From: Patescibacteria group bacterium
Lineage (GTDB): Bacteria > Patescibacteriota > Microgenomatia > Levybacterales > UBA12049
Direction of reading: 5' to 3'
Assembly: GCA_018900295.1 (NCBI GenBank)
Contig: JAHIGH010000118.1
Span: 1-13,941, forward strand
Length of the DNA: 13,941 nucleotides
The position numbers were made by a program, and so were the translations under genes. Positions 1-7,114 of the stretch are shown here, one piece after another. Position 1 is the stretch's first letter; every line of letters begins with the position of its first letter. The notes beneath the pieces are model-generated. The model did not search any database. It was not told the origin of the DNA and worked only from the letters and a program-made list of their open reading frames with translations.

Positions 1-449
1 AGCTTAATATAATACCTGAAATTGAAGAAAAAACATGCCACAAACCCTAGAAAAAGATATAATATGTTTCCTGTAGTTAAGTAAACAGATAATGCTGAAA
101 AAAATGTGATCAAAAATATTTTTAAAATATCGAGTACTTTATCCATATAATCTCCAACAACAGAGGACTCCCCTTTTATTCGAGCCAATTGTCCGTCTAT
201 ATCATCACCTATGTAGCCGACAAAGATTAATATTGCTCCAACGATCATGTGATAGGGGAAAGAAATAACTAAAAATAGACATCCAAAGGCAAAAAGGGTA
301 AAAGCAGTTAATGTCACGCCGTTGGGGGTAACAAATGACAATTTACTCAGGGGAACTGTTAAAAATCGTGCCAGAGGATATCCTATCCTATCTCCCCAAT
401 TACTATAATAGGTTGATTTAACGACGCGTATAGAGGAAATGTCGCCCAT
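1..449 (-). CDS. CDP-alcohol phosphatidyltransferase, C-terminus cut by window edge
   Basis: Integral membrane enzyme that transfers a phospho-alcohol (or phosphono-alcohol) group from a CDP-activated donor to an acceptor alcohol, as in phospholipid head-group synthesis. About 149 codons are visible. The full family signature is present: D82-x2-D85-G86-x2-A89-R90-x8-G99-x3-D103-x3-D107, with all metal and CDP-binding aspartates intact. Hydrophobic stretches at roughly residues 55-80 and 108-149 flank it, as expected for transmembrane helices. An N-terminal NWGDRIGYPLARFL-type segment precedes a PNGVTLT stretch, the usual start of the family's catalytic half. The ATG at 449 is 4 nt after the stop of the aminotransferase gene, so the two are probably cotranscribed. 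The Shine-Dalgarno is weak. The acceptor and donor cannot be told from sequence; the PhnW-like neighbour makes an aminoethylphosphonate or similar amino-alcohol head group a reasonable guess. Confidence 0.85.
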   Translation of the reverse strand, partial: MGDISSIRVVKSTYYSNWGDRIGYPLARFLTVPLSKLSFVTPNGVTLTAFTLFAFGCLFLVISFPYHMIVGAILIFVGYIGDDIDGQLARIKGESSVVGDYMDKVLDILKIFLITFFSALSVYLTTGNILYLFLGFVACFFFNFRYYIK

Positions 450-453
450 ATCT

Positions 454-1635
454 TCACTTTTTCATATATTGAACGCTCATCGGTAAATTGAATGTAGTAG
501 ATTTAGTAATAAAATGCGTCTTAATTGACTGTTTATTATCAATAAATAAAACATCTTTAAGCGAATGCAAAAAATAATTAATGTCATTTTTCGTCAATTC
601 TCCGATATTTCCAACCTGAAAAACTTTATTTAATAGTGGTCCCTTGCCGTTATAAATAATAATCCTTTTTTCTTTAAGTCTCTTTTTCAAAAAATCAACT
701 GTGATATTCTTCGGAGGTATCACTGTCGTAAGCACTGAGGACATATACCACTCATCTATAAAGAACTTTAAGCCAAGTTTGCGCATGCCTCCCCTGAGCA
801 TCAGCGCGCGTTCTCTGATAGTTTGTCTCCATTTTTCAATACCTGACTTCAGGATATTATTCAAAGCTTGGTCAAGGGCATAAAAGAGCTGCACTCCCGG
901 AGTATTTGGTGTCTGCATTATTGTTTTTGAAAAATGGTATAAATTATATAAATTCAAGTAGACTATTTTTACGGGTTGTCCCTTCAATTCCTCAAAAACT
1001 TTTTTCTCCCCAATAATTATTCCAAGACCGGGCAGAGAGCTGATAGCTTTTCCAGACGATGTGGAACAAAATGTGACATGCCATTTCTCTATATCAATTT
1101 TTTCTGCAGGAATACTACTTACCGTGTCTACAAATAATTGTGATTTATATTTATGCGCGAGATTTCCAATTTCTTCAATAGAATTAAGCATGCCTGTGCT
1201 TGTTTCGTGGTGCGCCATCGTAATAACGCCTATCTTGTGACTTTTTAGGAATTGCTCAACCTTTGCGGTATTTATTTCTTCGCCCCATGCAAAATCTAAT
1301 TTATGAGTATATTTATTATGGACTTTTGATATGTTATATAGTCTTTCCCCGAATTCTCCGTTTATCAAACTAAGAACATGTTTTGTCCCGACAATAGAAG
1401 AAAGCACTGTTTCATTGGCGGCTGTTCCTGAGCCCGTGATAATAACCGAATAATATTTGCTTTTGTTTTTTACCTCGTATATTTGGAGAAATTTATCATT
1501 GAGGTTGGCGATAAGCTTAGAAAATTCCTGCTCTCTGTGTCCCATAGATTTTGACGCGGCACGCCAAACATTATTGGCAACTTGTACCGGACCCGGGCAA
1601 AAAAGAAGATCCTGTTTATGTTTAATTTTGTACAT
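454..1635 (-). CDS. class V aminotransferase, 2-aminoethylphosphonate transaminase (PhnW)-like
   Basis: PLP-dependent fold-type I enzyme of 393 aa. The best match I can recognise is 2-aminoethylphosphonate:pyruvate transaminase. Shared blocks are CPGPVQV near residue 13, GSGTAANE near 68, HHETSTGMLN near 142, VDTVSS near 169, K196 in STSSGKA followed by LPGLG, and VGNIGEL near 341. D170 should bind the PLP pyridine nitrogen and K196 should form the Schiff base; both align with D168 and K194 of Salmonella PhnW. Oddity: the position equal to PhnW Arg340 is Gln340 (codon CAG at 618-616), so the canonical carboxylate or phosphonate contact is missing. The C-terminus carries about 25 extra residues. 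The start is ATG at 1635 with no clear Shine-Dalgarno. It lies directly upstream of a CDP-alcohol phosphatidyltransferase, an arrangement known from phosphonolipid loci. The fold is sure; the substrate is not. A serine/alanine-glyoxylate-type aminotransferase is the alternative. Confidence 0.8.
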   Translation of the reverse strand: MYKIKHKQDLLFCPGPVQVANNVWRAASKSMGHREQEFSKLIANLNDKFLQIYEVKNKSKYYSVIITGSGTAANETVLSSIVGTKHVLSLINGEFGERLYNISKVHNKYTHKLDFAWGEEINTAKVEQFLKSHKIGVITMAHHETSTGMLNSIEEIGNLAHKYKSQLFVDTVSSIPAEKIDIEKWHVTFCSTSSGKAISSLPGLGIIIGEKKVFEELKGQPVKIVYLNLYNLYHFSKTIMQTPNTPGVQLFYALDQALNNILKSGIEKWRQTIRERALMLRGGMRKLGLKFFIDEWYMSSVLTTVIPPKNITVDFLKKRLKEKRIIIYNGKGPLLNKVFQVGNIGELTKNDINYFLHSLKDVLFIDNKQSIKTHFITKSTTFNLPMSVQYMKK

Positions 1636-1840
1636 ATTTTATAATTCAATACCTATACACGTTTTTGCGGTTTATCTGGACAGTAATGTTAACTAAAAGG
1701 AAGGACTTAACGAGGCTCCTTCGTATTAGTGCGTAGATATTTTTCTTATTAAGCATTATAATACTTTACCTCGTATTCTGCAAGTTTCCGAGGCTGTAAT
1801 ATATCTTTCAATACAAGCTATAAAGTGCTACATTGGAATA
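1636..1840. other. divergent intergenic region, aminotransferase / MFS
   Basis: This 205-nt AT-rich gap separates two divergent genes and holds no ORF I would support. A TATAAT box at 1757-1762 has no good -35. A short direct repeat CGAGGCT occurs at 1711-1717 and 1789-1795, with TCGTATT also repeated at 1720-1726 and 1771-1777, and CCTCG/CGAGG can pair at 1769-1773 and 1789-1793. These may be regulator sites, but they are short enough to arise by chance. No convincing promoter for the aminotransferase was found; TATAGG on the minus strand (1652-1657) is the best -10 candidate. Confidence 0.4.
1826..1834 (+). promoter_or_regulatory. extended -10 promoter, leaderless MFS gene
   Basis: TG-C-TACATT is an extended -10 element (TGn plus a 5/6 match to TATAAT). 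Exactly 6 nt separate it from the ATG at 1841, so transcription would start at or next to the start codon. The -35 region is weak (TTTCAA at 1806-1811), which extended -10 promoters tolerate. There is no Shine-Dalgarno. Confidence 0.5.
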
Positions 1841-2449
1841 ATGCTCAGTGATGTGTTTCTTGGGAAAAGGCCTTCGCACTTTCATATCAATGATTTTGTC
1901 AAGGCGTATATTATTTCAGAATTGTTTCTTTGGTCGGCCTGGAGTTTTGTGGCGCCGATTTTCGCCATATTTGTAATTAACGAGATAAAGGGGGCGAGTA
2001 TCGAGACCGCAGCGTTTGCCTATAGTGTTCATTTAGTAAGCCGCGTACTTTTCGAATTAATCAGCGGTAGGTTTTTATATAAAACGGGGGACAGGAAAAA
2101 ATTACTGATCGCAGTTATTGGAATTTTTTGTCTCAGCATTGCCTATATCGGATTTGCATTTTCTACATCCATAATTCTGCTTTTTACTTTTTATTTTATC
2201 CTCGGAATGGGACTTGGGATCGCGAGTCCCGCAAAAAATGCTATCTTCTCAATTCATCTCGACAAGAACAAGGAGTCTACCGAATGGGGAATTGCAGATG
2301 CGTCATGTTTCATCGGCATGGCATTGGCAACTGCCCTTGGCGGTTTTTTTGTGCATCAATTTGGCTTCAAGCCGCTCTTTCTTCTCGCGGCGATAATAAA
2401 TTTCCTTAGTATCATCCCTTATGCCCTGCATTTGTGGACGAAAAAATAA
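1841..2449 (+). CDS. half-size MFS transporter (six helices)
   Basis: This 202-aa polytopic membrane protein has six predicted helices at about residues 22-47, 55-78, 87-107, 109-129, 150-172 and 177-198. That equals one half of a normal 12-helix major facilitator. A motif-A-like loop (SGRFLYKTGDRKK, about residues 75-87) lies between helices 2 and 3, where it belongs in MFS proteins, and helix 4 has the small-residue pattern GMGLGIASP. The reading frame ends cleanly with TAA and no second half follows in any frame, so it is not an obvious frameshift. Six-helix MFS proteins starting with a similar NDF...APIFAIF pattern are, to my knowledge, common in Candidate Phyla Radiation genomes. They would need to dimerise to make a transport path. 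The substrate is unknown. The ATG at 1841 is chosen because a -10 box lies exactly 6 nt upstream. Confidence 0.75.
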   Translation: MLSDVFLGKRPSHFHINDFVKAYIISELFLWSAWSFVAPIFAIFVINEIKGASIETAAFAYSVHLVSRVLFELISGRFLYKTGDRKKLLIAVIGIFCLSIAYIGFAFSTSIILLFTFYFILGMGLGIASPAKNAIFSIHLDKNKESTEWGIADASCFIGMALATALGGFFVHQFGFKPLFLLAAIINFLSIIPYALHLWTKK

Positions 2450-2468
2450 TTTTATAAAAAAAAGGGGG

Positions 2469-2497
2469 TTGAAAAAATATATTTTTTTTTGTATCAT
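2469..2497 (+). promoter_or_regulatory. sigma70-type promoter of the Gld-like ABC operon
   Basis: TTGAAA (2469-2474) and TATCAT (2492-2497) are each 5/6 matches to the consensus hexamers with a 17-nt spacer. The expected start of transcription is near 2504, leaving about 6 nt before the ATG at 2510. The spacer holds an AT-only palindrome, 2472-2487. This placement rules out the in-frame TTG at 2489 as the usual start, since it would not be in the transcript. Confidence 0.6.
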
Positions 2498-2509
2498 TAT
2501 TTAATTCTT

Positions 2510-3418
2510 ATGATAACCATTTCGAATCTATCAAAAAAATTCAGTAACAATATTGTTGTTAAAAATATCAATATAAAAATTAAACAGGGTGAAATTGTTG
2601 GACTTCTGGGTCCGAATGGAGCAGGCAAGACAACAAGTTTGCGGATGATTGCGGGAGTTCTCCCCCCCTCAAAAGGGAGTGTTCAGATAGATGGACAAGA
2701 TATTGCAATCAATAATAGTCTGAAAAAGAACATAGGTTTCCTTCCTGAAAATAATCCTCTCTACGACGATTTGACCGTCGAAGAATATCTTTCCTTTTGG
2801 GCAGACATAAAAAAGATTTCCGCAGATGGCAAAAAAGACGCGATCGATTTTGTAGTCAACCGCTGCGGAATTGCGGAAGTATACTATCGCCCAATTAGCG
2901 AACTATCCAAGGGTTATCGTCAACGCGTAGGTTTCTCGCAAGCGATATTGGCTCGCCCCGATATTCTCATTCTTGACGAACCAACCGAAGGCTTGGATCC
3001 CAACCAGCGCCAGGACATTGCCGCTCTGATAAAAGACTTGAGCCGTGAACGGACAGTTATTATTTCGTCACACGTGCTATCCGAGCTTGCCAAAATTGCC
3101 AATAGGATGATTATAATTCATAAAGGTGCAATTATTGCCGATGAGACCCCCGAAAATTTGAGAAAATTAGGGAGTAACGCGCAAATAGTCGAAATTGAGG
3201 TAAAGGGGCAAAAAGTTATATCCGAAATTAAGAAAATTGATGGAGTTGTCAATGTTATTCAAATAAAAAATAATTACTTTGAGATAGAAGTAAGCAAGAA
3301 GCAAGATATCCGTGAAAAATTATTTAACCTCGCCGTTAAAAAGAAATGGACGATCCTTACTTTATTCGCGAAAGAAAGAGCGATTGAAGATGTTTTCAGT
3401 CAACTGACCAATAATTAA
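2510..3418 (+). CDS. ABC transporter ATP-binding protein, GldA-like
   Basis: Cytoplasmic nucleotide-binding subunit of an ABC-2 type exporter; 302 aa from ATG 2510. Visible motifs are Walker A GPNGAGKTT (34-42, K40), signature LSKGYRQR (132-139), Walker B ILILDEP (152-158, catalytic E157), D-loop GLDP and switch histidine H188 in SSHVL. The Q-loop region reads GFLPENNPLYDDL, with Glu80 where most ABC ATPases have Gln; a LPEHNPLY-like sequence there is typical of GldA and its relatives. Residues 215-302 form a C-terminal extension typical of DrrA/GldA-type subunits. An in-frame TTG at 2489 would add 7 residues, but it lies upstream of the predicted transcription start. The permease gene starts 6 nt downstream. 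It should energise the fused permease/GldG protein encoded next; substrate unknown. Confidence 0.93.
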   Translation: MITISNLSKKFSNNIVVKNINIKIKQGEIVGLLGPNGAGKTTSLRMIAGVLPPSKGSVQIDGQDIAINNSLKKNIGFLPENNPLYDDLTVEEYLSFWADIKKISADGKKDAIDFVVNRCGIAEVYYRPISELSKGYRQRVGFSQAILARPDILILDEPTEGLDPNQRQDIAALIKDLSRERTVIISSHVLSELAKIANRMIIIHKGAIIADETPENLRKLGSNAQIVEIEVKGQKVISEIKKIDGVVNVIQIKNNYFEIEVSKKQDIREKLFNLAVKKKWTILTLFAKERAIEDVFSQLTNN

Positions 3419-3424
3419 AAGACC

Positions 3425-5605
3425 ATGAAAAAAAATATTATTTTTCGGTTAGCAAAAAAAGAATTTTTCGGGTACATCAATAATGTTCTTGCTTATACTG
3501 TGATCGTACCCTTCTTACTTCTCTCGATTTTCATTTACACACGTACAGCAATGGTCGGAGGTGAAGCGAATCTACGGGCTTATTTTGAGCTTCTTCCTTG
3601 GTTTCTTCTGCTTCTGGCTCCGGCAATTTCAATGAAATTATTAACCGATGAGTACAAGTCGCATACCTTTGAGCTTTTATTCGCTCATCCGATATCCGAA
3701 CTGGAAATTATTCTGGGAAAGTTCCTGGGCGCGTTGGTCTTTTATATAGGAATTCTTTTCACGACAATTGGCTTGCCATTGACGATTATTATCTATTCGC
3801 ATCCGGATATTGGACAAATTGCGGGCCAATATATAGGCGCCCTTTTTATCGGAGCAACATTTATCTCAATTGGTATCGCGGCTTCCGCTTATGTCAAGAA
3901 TGCTATTAGCAGTTTTTTATTGAGTGCTTCAATGGGTTTTGTCCTGATCATTATTGGACTTGATTTTGTTACGCAAATGTTGCCGTTCCCTTTCAGTCAA
4001 ATTGCCTCGGAATTATCAGTGTTAACTCATGGCAATAATATTGCCAGAGGACTTCTCGATATTCGTGATGTATTTTATTTTCTGACTATCACGGGCTTTT
4101 TTATTACAACGGCCATCATCAAATTATCAGAAAGAAGAACATCGGAAAGCGCTCTTGAAAAAAGAAAACTTCAATTATCTCTGGTGCTTATCACAGCTAT
4201 TGGTATCATCCTCAATGTCATCTTGTCTTTTTATCCGATTCGTCTTGACTTGACTCAAGCCCGGCTTTTCACTCTATCTGCAGGCACCAAACAAACCATT
4301 AAAAGCCTTCCCGATATTGTTAATATTACAGTATATAAATCCCACGAATTACCTGCTCAAATGCAGATTATAGCCCGCGAGATTACGGATCTTATGAAAG
4401 ATTATGAAAAATTAAGTAACAATATAAAAGTAAAGATTATTTATCCTGAAGATAATCCGGAAGATGAAAGAGACGCCCAAACCGCCGGTATTCAAAAAGT
4501 TCAATTCAATAGTGTCGGATCGGGAAAATTTGAAGTACAGTCAGGAGTTTTGGGAGTCGTTATTCGTTTCGGAGATAAAACCGAAAGCATACCTTTTATT
4601 TCCGATCCATCAGATTTGGAATATCAATTGACCCGCAGAATTAGGAAAATAACCGGAGAAAAAGAGCAGGTAATCGGAATAATACAAAGCGGCTATTCCC
4701 AACAGCAAATCCTAAATGAAATACTTAATACACAGTATCAAGTAAAAACCATTGCCGAAGGCGAAAAGCCATCGGTCAAAGACCTATCGGCATTAATTGC
4801 TATAGATGATGGCAATAGCGAAAGCTCCGCGTCAGCCGGACTCAAAGAATATCTTGCGCAAGGAGGCAAAGCCCTCATATTAACAAACGGCGTTAGCATC
4901 GATCAGCGTTCGCTTTCCGCCCAAAAAAATTCTTCAGCGATGCTTTCAACGTTCAAAGATTATGGCGTAACGATTAACTCTGATTTGGTCTATGATTTGC
5001 AATTATCGGAAGTTCTTTCATTCAACGGCCAAGGAGGCCAGCGTTATCTCGCCCGGTATCCATATTGGCTTCGCGCGCTTCCCGCAGCGAAGAATTTTCC
5101 TCCCCTTGCCACTGTAAAAAGCATTAGTTTGGGTTGGCCAAGTTCTCTTTCGCTTACAGCCAAAAGTGGAATAATGCAAAAGAAATTATTGATCACAGGA
5201 TCCAATGCCGGACGCGTGGAAAATAATTTCGATATTTCTCCACAAGGCACTTCCGCTCTGACCCCAAATGACAAAGATGTGCTTTTAGCGGTGCTTATTG
5301 AAAAGGATGATACGCGTTTTGTGGTAGTAGGATCGGCTAGCATGGTAGATGATCAATTTTTAACAAACAATCGTGATAATGTTGCTTTTGTATCTAATAT
5401 AATTGATTACCTGGCCGTAGACAAAGATCTGGCTTCCATTCCGAGTAAATCCGTCGGACGTGCGATATTTGAATTTAAATCGCCAAACGATATTATTTTT
5501 GTCCAATACGGAAATCTGCTTATACCTCCACTGATAGTTGTCATCTTTGCTGTTCTCTATTTAAGAAAAAGGAGATCATTAACGCGAAGGATTTATGTCA
5601 AATAA
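3425..5605 (+). CDS. ABC-2 permease fused to GldG-like auxiliary domain
   Basis: A 726-aa fusion of two proteins that are usually separate. Residues 1-235 are an ABC-2 (GldF-like) permease with six helices near 21-40, 55-73, 95-119, 135-156, 163-183 and 215-233. Its TDEYKSHTFELL and ISELEIILGKF segments are typical of this permease family. Residues 250-270 are a further helix, followed by RLDLTQARLFTLSAGT, the hallmark entry into GldG (ABC_transp_aux). Residues of about 285-690 form the extracytoplasmic domain, and a last helix at about 695-712 precedes a basic cytoplasmic tail (RKRRSLTRR). In Bacteroidetes, GldA, GldF and GldG support gliding; in other phyla, similar operons have no settled function. 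No gliding genes are visible here, so motility should not be assumed. The gene has no clear Shine-Dalgarno and lies 6 nt after the ATPase stop. Confidence 0.88.
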   Translation: MKKNIIFRLAKKEFFGYINNVLAYTVIVPFLLLSIFIYTRTAMVGGEANLRAYFELLPWFLLLLAPAISMKLLTDEYKSHTFELLFAHPISELEIILGKFLGALVFYIGILFTTIGLPLTIIIYSHPDIGQIAGQYIGALFIGATFISIGIAASAYVKNAISSFLLSASMGFVLIIIGLDFVTQMLPFPFSQIASELSVLTHGNNIARGLLDIRDVFYFLTITGFFITTAIIKLSERRTSESALEKRKLQLSLVLITAIGIILNVILSFYPIRLDLTQARLFTLSAGTKQTIKSLPDIVNITVYKSHELPAQMQIIAREITDLMKDYEKLSNNIKVKIIYPEDNPEDERDAQTAGIQKVQFNSVGSGKFEVQSGVLGVVIRFGDKTESIPFISDPSDLEYQLTRRIRKITGEKEQVIGIIQSGYSQQQILNEILNTQYQVKTIAEGEKPSVKDLSALIAIDDGNSESSASAGLKEYLAQGGKALILTNGVSIDQRSLSAQKNSSAMLSTFKDYGVTINSDLVYDLQLSEVLSFNGQGGQRYLARYPYWLRALPAAKNFPPLATVKSISLGWPSSLSLTAKSGIMQKKLLITGSNAGRVENNFDISPQGTSALTPNDKDVLLAVLIEKDDTRFVVVGSASMVDDQFLTNNRDNVAFVSNIIDYLAVDKDLASIPSKSVGRAIFEFKSPNDIIFVQYGNLLIPPLIVVIFAVLYLRKRRSLTRRIYVK

Positions 5606-6467
5606 AAATTTGAAATTCATATCGATTATTTTTTTAGTGCTTATAGGGATTTTAGCCCTAAAGCTTTACTTGCCAAAATTTTCACCCGTTAAGTCAGTAT
5701 ATTTGGAAAAAATAAAGGGAATAAATATTCAGTCAATCCAAACAATCGAGATAAAAAAAGGCTCGCAAACAATTAAATTTAATAAAGAAAATAACATCTG
5801 GAAAATAAAAAATGAAAAGGCTGACGCTGACAAGATACAGTCGCTTCTTTCAACGCTTATGGCGGCAACGATTCCGGAATTGGTAGCGCAAACAGACAAA
5901 AGGTATAAAGAATTTGAGCTCACGAATGATCTGGCTACAGTAATAAAACTGGATAATAAGCTGACTGTTTACACGGGTAAATATAATGGAGCCGGCATTT
6001 ACGCGAGACTTGATGGCAGTCCGATGGTATATGTACTGAAGAACACCTCGGCAATACCAACCACGTCTTCCGAATGGTACGACCTCACAATTATCGCGCT
6101 TGATCAGTCGAAAGTAACAAAGTTATCATTTGAAGACAATGACACTCCGATGATTATAATCAAAAAAGGCGATAAATGGATATCTGAAAAAACCAACAAG
6201 GAAGCGAAAAAAGACAAGGTTGATTCAATCCTTTCAATATTATCCAAGCTCACAGCCCAGTCCCTTTTGGAAGAGTCAAAAAAAGATTCCTATCCGGCGA
6301 GTCCTGACCTTACTTTAGTTATAGAGTACGAAGGCAAGAGCAACACACTTGAATTTTTTAAAGGCGAATCAGATTATTTAGTTAAGCGTGAAGCTGACAG
6401 TGGACAGTTCATCGTAAGCGAATACGCCGTTTCCTCTCTCATCTCCGCCCCGCAAGAAATATTTTAA
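5595..6467 (+). CDS. membrane-anchored DUF4340 protein
   Basis: 290 aa with one N-terminal helix (about residues 7-25) that anchors a large domain outside the membrane. Two segments look like internal repeats: about 50-92 (KGSQTIKFNKENNIWKI then a helix) and about 176-228 (MIIIKKGDKWIS then a helix). This strand-strand-helix repeat is characteristic of DUF4340. DUF4340 genes commonly follow GldG-like genes, which supports both calls. The ATG at 5595 overlaps the end of the permease/GldG gene by 11 nt and has AAGG at 5587-5590, so translation is probably coupled. It is presumably an extracytoplasmic partner of the GldG domain. The biochemical function of the family is unknown to me. Confidence 0.82.
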   Translation: MSNKNLKFISIIFLVLIGILALKLYLPKFSPVKSVYLEKIKGINIQSIQTIEIKKGSQTIKFNKENNIWKIKNEKADADKIQSLLSTLMAATIPELVAQTDKRYKEFELTNDLATVIKLDNKLTVYTGKYNGAGIYARLDGSPMVYVLKNTSAIPTTSSEWYDLTIIALDQSKVTKLSFEDNDTPMIIIKKGDKWISEKTNKEAKKDKVDSILSILSKLTAQSLLEESKKDSYPASPDLTLVIEYEGKSNTLEFFKGESDYLVKREADSGQFIVSEYAVSSLISAPQEIF

Positions 6468-6473
6468 AAGCGA

Positions 6474-6767
6474 TCAGTGAGCGTGCTTCACCCGTGAACC
6501 AAATTCCTCTTTTACTTTTTCATCAAGAAACATTTTTACCAATGACTGATATGGCACGTCTTTTTTGTTTGCTAGCATTTTAAGCGATTCTAAAAGAGAC
6601 TCTGGGATCCTTATCGTAATTGTTTTAGTTGAAAGTTTTAGGTTCGGAAAAGATGGGTTAACCATCGCTTTACTGATATCAAAATAGTCAGTACTGTCAT
6701 GGGTTGCCCAAAACTCTGCCTCCTCGTTTTCGTTTTTGAATTTAGGTATTTGTTTTAGTTTTTTCAT
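6474..6767 (-). CDS. brnA: BrnA/CopG-family antitoxin
   Basis: 97-aa antitoxin and probable autorepressor of the toxin gene just upstream. An N-terminal segment (FKNENEEAEFWATHDSTDY, residues 10-28) resembles the toxin-binding start of BrnA/COG5304 antitoxins. A ribbon-helix-helix module follows: beta strand about 47-54 (STKTITIR), helix about 55-68, helix about 72-88 starting at PYQSLVKMFL. The start is ATG 6767, inside the end of brnT (26-nt overlap). It has a strong Shine-Dalgarno, unlike the first genes of operons in this window. It converges on the DUF4340 gene with a gap of only 6 nt, and no terminator is visible between them. Confidence 0.88.
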   Translation of the reverse strand: MKKLKQIPKFKNENEEAEFWATHDSTDYFDISKAMVNPSFPNLKLSTKTITIRIPESLLESLKMLANKKDVPYQSLVKMFLDEKVKEEFGSRVKHAH

Positions 6768-7071
6768 AAATTTTCACCCCCGCCTTTAGGAATTCTTTCC
6801 GTTCTTTTTTATTTTGATTTCTTGCAGATATCACTCTAATTTTATTATTTCTTATTGTAAATATCAGAAATAGTAATCCATTCTTATTTGTTCGTCCATA
6901 AACTCTAAATCTTTCTTCAGTTTGAGAATGGGTTTCATCTTCGTTTACAATAAGAGGTTTATTTAAAAATACTTCCTCACATTCTCTATAGTTAACTCTA
7001 TGTTTCTTTATGTGCTCAAGATTTCCTTGATTCCAATCAAATCCCTCAATTTTTGATAAATCAAAAGCCAT
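6742..7071 (-). CDS. brnT: BrnT family toxin (DUF497), predicted ribonuclease
   Basis: 109-aa toxin with a RelE-like fold by family knowledge; BrnT cleaves RNA and is neutralised by BrnA. Conserved features visible are F11-x-W13 with H20, the K23-H24 pair, E32-x2-F35, the EERFRVYGR stretch (53-61), and the C-terminal FTIR...IRVISAR (71-84) followed by NKKERK. The core length matches the family, with about 10 extra N-terminal residues. Gene order toxin first, antitoxin second, with overlap, is the standard brnTA layout. The promoter puts transcription about 4-5 nt before the ATG at 7071. All family residues I can recall are present, so it is probably active. Such pairs serve in stress response, plasmid or island maintenance, or phage defence; which applies here cannot be decided. 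Confidence 0.92.
   Translation of the reverse strand: MAFDLSKIEGFDWNQGNLEHIKKHRVNYRECEEVFLNKPLIVNEDETHSQTEERFRVYGRTNKNGLLFLIFTIRNNKIRVISARNQNKKERKEFLKAGVKIYEKTKTNT
6774..6781 (-). promoter_or_regulatory. strong Shine-Dalgarno of brnA
   Basis: The minus strand reads GGGGGTGA, one mismatch from the anti-16S match GGAGGTGA, 6 nt before the ATG at 6767 and inside the brnT reading frame. It fixes the brnA start and favours high antitoxin output relative to the toxin, whose message appears to lack such a site. Confidence 0.7.
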
Positions 7072-7074
7072 TTA

Positions 7075-7095
7075 TGTATTTGATCATACAATACA
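7075..7095. promoter_or_regulatory. candidate BrnA operator
   Basis: Perfect 6-bp inverted repeat TGTATT / AATACA (7075-7080 and 7090-7095) with a 9-nt spacer containing TGATCA. It covers the -10 box and the expected transcription start of brnT, where ribbon-helix-helix autorepression would be expected. Binding by BrnA is inferred. Confidence 0.45.
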
Positions 7096-7112
7096 CAATT
7101 ATTATTTGTCAA
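7083..7112 (-). promoter_or_regulatory. brnTA promoter
   Basis: The minus strand has a perfect -35 TTGACA (7107-7112), an 18-nt spacer and -10 TATGAT (7083-7088, 5/6). Transcription should start near 7076, about 4-5 nt before the brnT ATG. The -35 box begins 2 nt beyond the stop codon of the secA remnant. Confidence 0.7.
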
Positions 7113-7114
7113 TA

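Noticed and set aside
1711..1795. Short CGAGGCT and TCGTATT direct repeats as a mobile-element or CRISPR trace
   Set aside because: Only two copies of 7 bp each, with no regular spacing and no associated genes; chance is a sufficient explanation.
2472..2490. AT-only palindrome plus T-run as a terminator after the MFS gene
   Set aside because: The stem has no GC pairs and would be unstable; it also falls in the spacer of the ABC operon promoter.
2489..2509. TTG start adding seven residues to the ABC ATPase
   Set aside because: It precedes or overlaps the predicted -10 box (2492-2497), and family members begin at the MITISNL-like strand, which fits ATG 2510.
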